This document shows positions 23,039 through 23,590 of a stretch of DNA of 23,590 nt, piece by piece. The notes under the pieces were generated by a model, which was not told the DNA's origin, searched no databases, and worked only from the letters and a program-made list of their open reading frames with translations. Made by a program: the position numbers and the translations under genes. This DNA is from DASVFB01 sp045806505 (GTDB taxonomy: Bacteria; Actinomycetota; Thermoleophilia; Gaiellales; Gaiellaceae): the NCBI GenBank assembly GCA_045806505.1, contig JBJMJE010000001.1, forward strand, positions 1 through 23,590, in the 5' to 3' direction. Position 1 is the stretch's first letter; each line of letters starts with the position of its first letter.

Positions 23039-23590
23039 ATGAAGGCCGCCGGCCTCTACGACCCGGCGCACGAGCACGACGCGTGCGGCGTCGCGTTCGT
23101 CGCGCGCCTGGACGGAACGCCGTCGCACGAGACCGTCGAGCGCGCGCTCACGGCGCTCGCGAACCTCGAGCATCGCGGCGCTGCCGGCGCCGACGCGCGC
23201 ACCGGCGACGGCGCGGGCATCCTCGTCCAGACGCCCGACGCGTTCTTCCGGCGCGCGCTCGACGTGGAGCTGCCGCCGGCCGGGCGCTACGGCGTCGCGG
23301 TCTGCTTCCTACCGTCCACACCTGAGCGTCGAGGCGAGCTCGAGCGCTTGCTGGAGCGGACGGTCGACGAGGAGGGACAAAGCGTCGTCGGGTGGCGCGA
23401 CGTTCCGGTGGACGCGCGCCACGTCGGTGACACCGCCGCACGGGTCGCGCCGCGGATCCGGCAGCTGTTCGTCGCCGCTTCGCCCGATCTCGAAGGCGAC
23501 GCGTTCGAGCGGAAGCTGTACGTGATCCGTCGCCGCGCCGAGCTCGCCGCCGGCCCCGAGCTCGTGGTGCCGACCTTCTCCTCGCGCACG
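23039..23590 (+). CDS. gltB: Glutamate synthase large subunit, N-terminal part (runs off the window)
   Basis: The first 184 residues are present. HDACGVAFVA holds Cys16, the class II glutamine amidotransferase nucleophile, exposed after removal of a 15-residue propeptide. ANLEHRGAAGADARTGDGAGILVQTPDAFF is the usual continuation, covering the first part of the Ntn-type amidotransferase domain. Full-length GltB (about 1500 residues) makes glutamate from glutamine and 2-oxoglutarate together with GltD. ATG 23039 fits the family N-terminus and follows a GAGAGG ribosome-binding-site-like sequence 8 nt upstream. The inverted repeat before it suggests dedicated nitrogen or amino-acid control, which is inference. 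Confidence 0.95.
   Translation, partial: MKAAGLYDPAHEHDACGVAFVARLDGTPSHETVERALTALANLEHRGAAGADARTGDGAGILVQTPDAFFRRALDVELPPAGRYGVAVCFLPSTPERRGELERLLERTVDEEGQSVVGWRDVPVDARHVGDTAARVAPRIRQLFVAASPDLEGDAFERKLYVIRRRAELAAGPELVVPTFSSRT

Overview
The window is high-GC DNA (about 70% by eye), almost fully coding, with strong G/C preference at third codon positions. Gene content points to an actinobacterium: a FhaA-FhaB-PP2C-FtsW/RodA-PbpA-PknB cluster, a mycobacterial-type dCTP deaminase, an AAA-linked class III cyclase and frequent GTG/TTG starts. The cluster lacks pknA and the proteins do not look mycobacterial, so a deep lineage such as Thermoleophilia/Gaiellales is my guess. That placement is inference. 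No mobile element, CRISPR array, tRNA or rRNA was found.

Layout. 36-1534 (-): an atypical SDR epimerase-like gene coupled to dcd. 1573-2760 (+): a secreted putative glycoside hydrolase frame broken by one amber codon. 2789-5602 (+): gabT, then a membrane Ser/Thr kinase with an extracytoplasmic discoidin-like domain. 5629-5993: remnant of a small secreted protein. 6078-9705 (+): a 1068-aa cyclase/AAA ATPase and a cyclic-nucleotide-binding-fold protein. 9702-19044 (-): an eight-gene cell-wall and phosphosignalling cluster, in transcription order polytopic kinase, fhaA, fhaB, PP2C phosphatase, ftsW/rodA, pbpA, pknB (4 PASTA), ddl. 19116-22133 (+): a membrane protein with an acidic Thr-containing tail, a DUF4446 protein, an HNH endonuclease and a SIMPL-domain protein. 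22130-22828 (-): a sulfurtransferase. 23039-end (+): the start of gltB.

How it works together. The minus-strand cluster joins peptidoglycan precursor supply (Ddl), polymerisation and crosslinking (SEDS protein plus class B PBP) to Ser/Thr phosphorylation (PknB, PP2C, two FHA readers). From fhaA to ddl every junction is a 1- or 4-nt start/stop overlap, which suggests translational coupling. The divergent membrane protein at 19116 carries an acidic tail with Thr residues of the kind such kinases phosphorylate and FHA domains read, so it is a candidate partner.

Most plus-strand gene or operon starts, and dcd, have a TANNNT-like -10 element 5-8 nt before the start codon. This suggests mostly leaderless transcription and helped choose several starts (gabT 2789, cyclase 6078, membrane protein 19116). 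The gltB start is the exception: an 11-bp perfect inverted repeat contains its likely Shine-Dalgarno sequence. I see no clearly new multi-gene system. The best leads are the gltB repeat, the divergent tail protein beside the kinase/FHA cluster, the broken hydrolase and the uniform leaderless promoter pattern.
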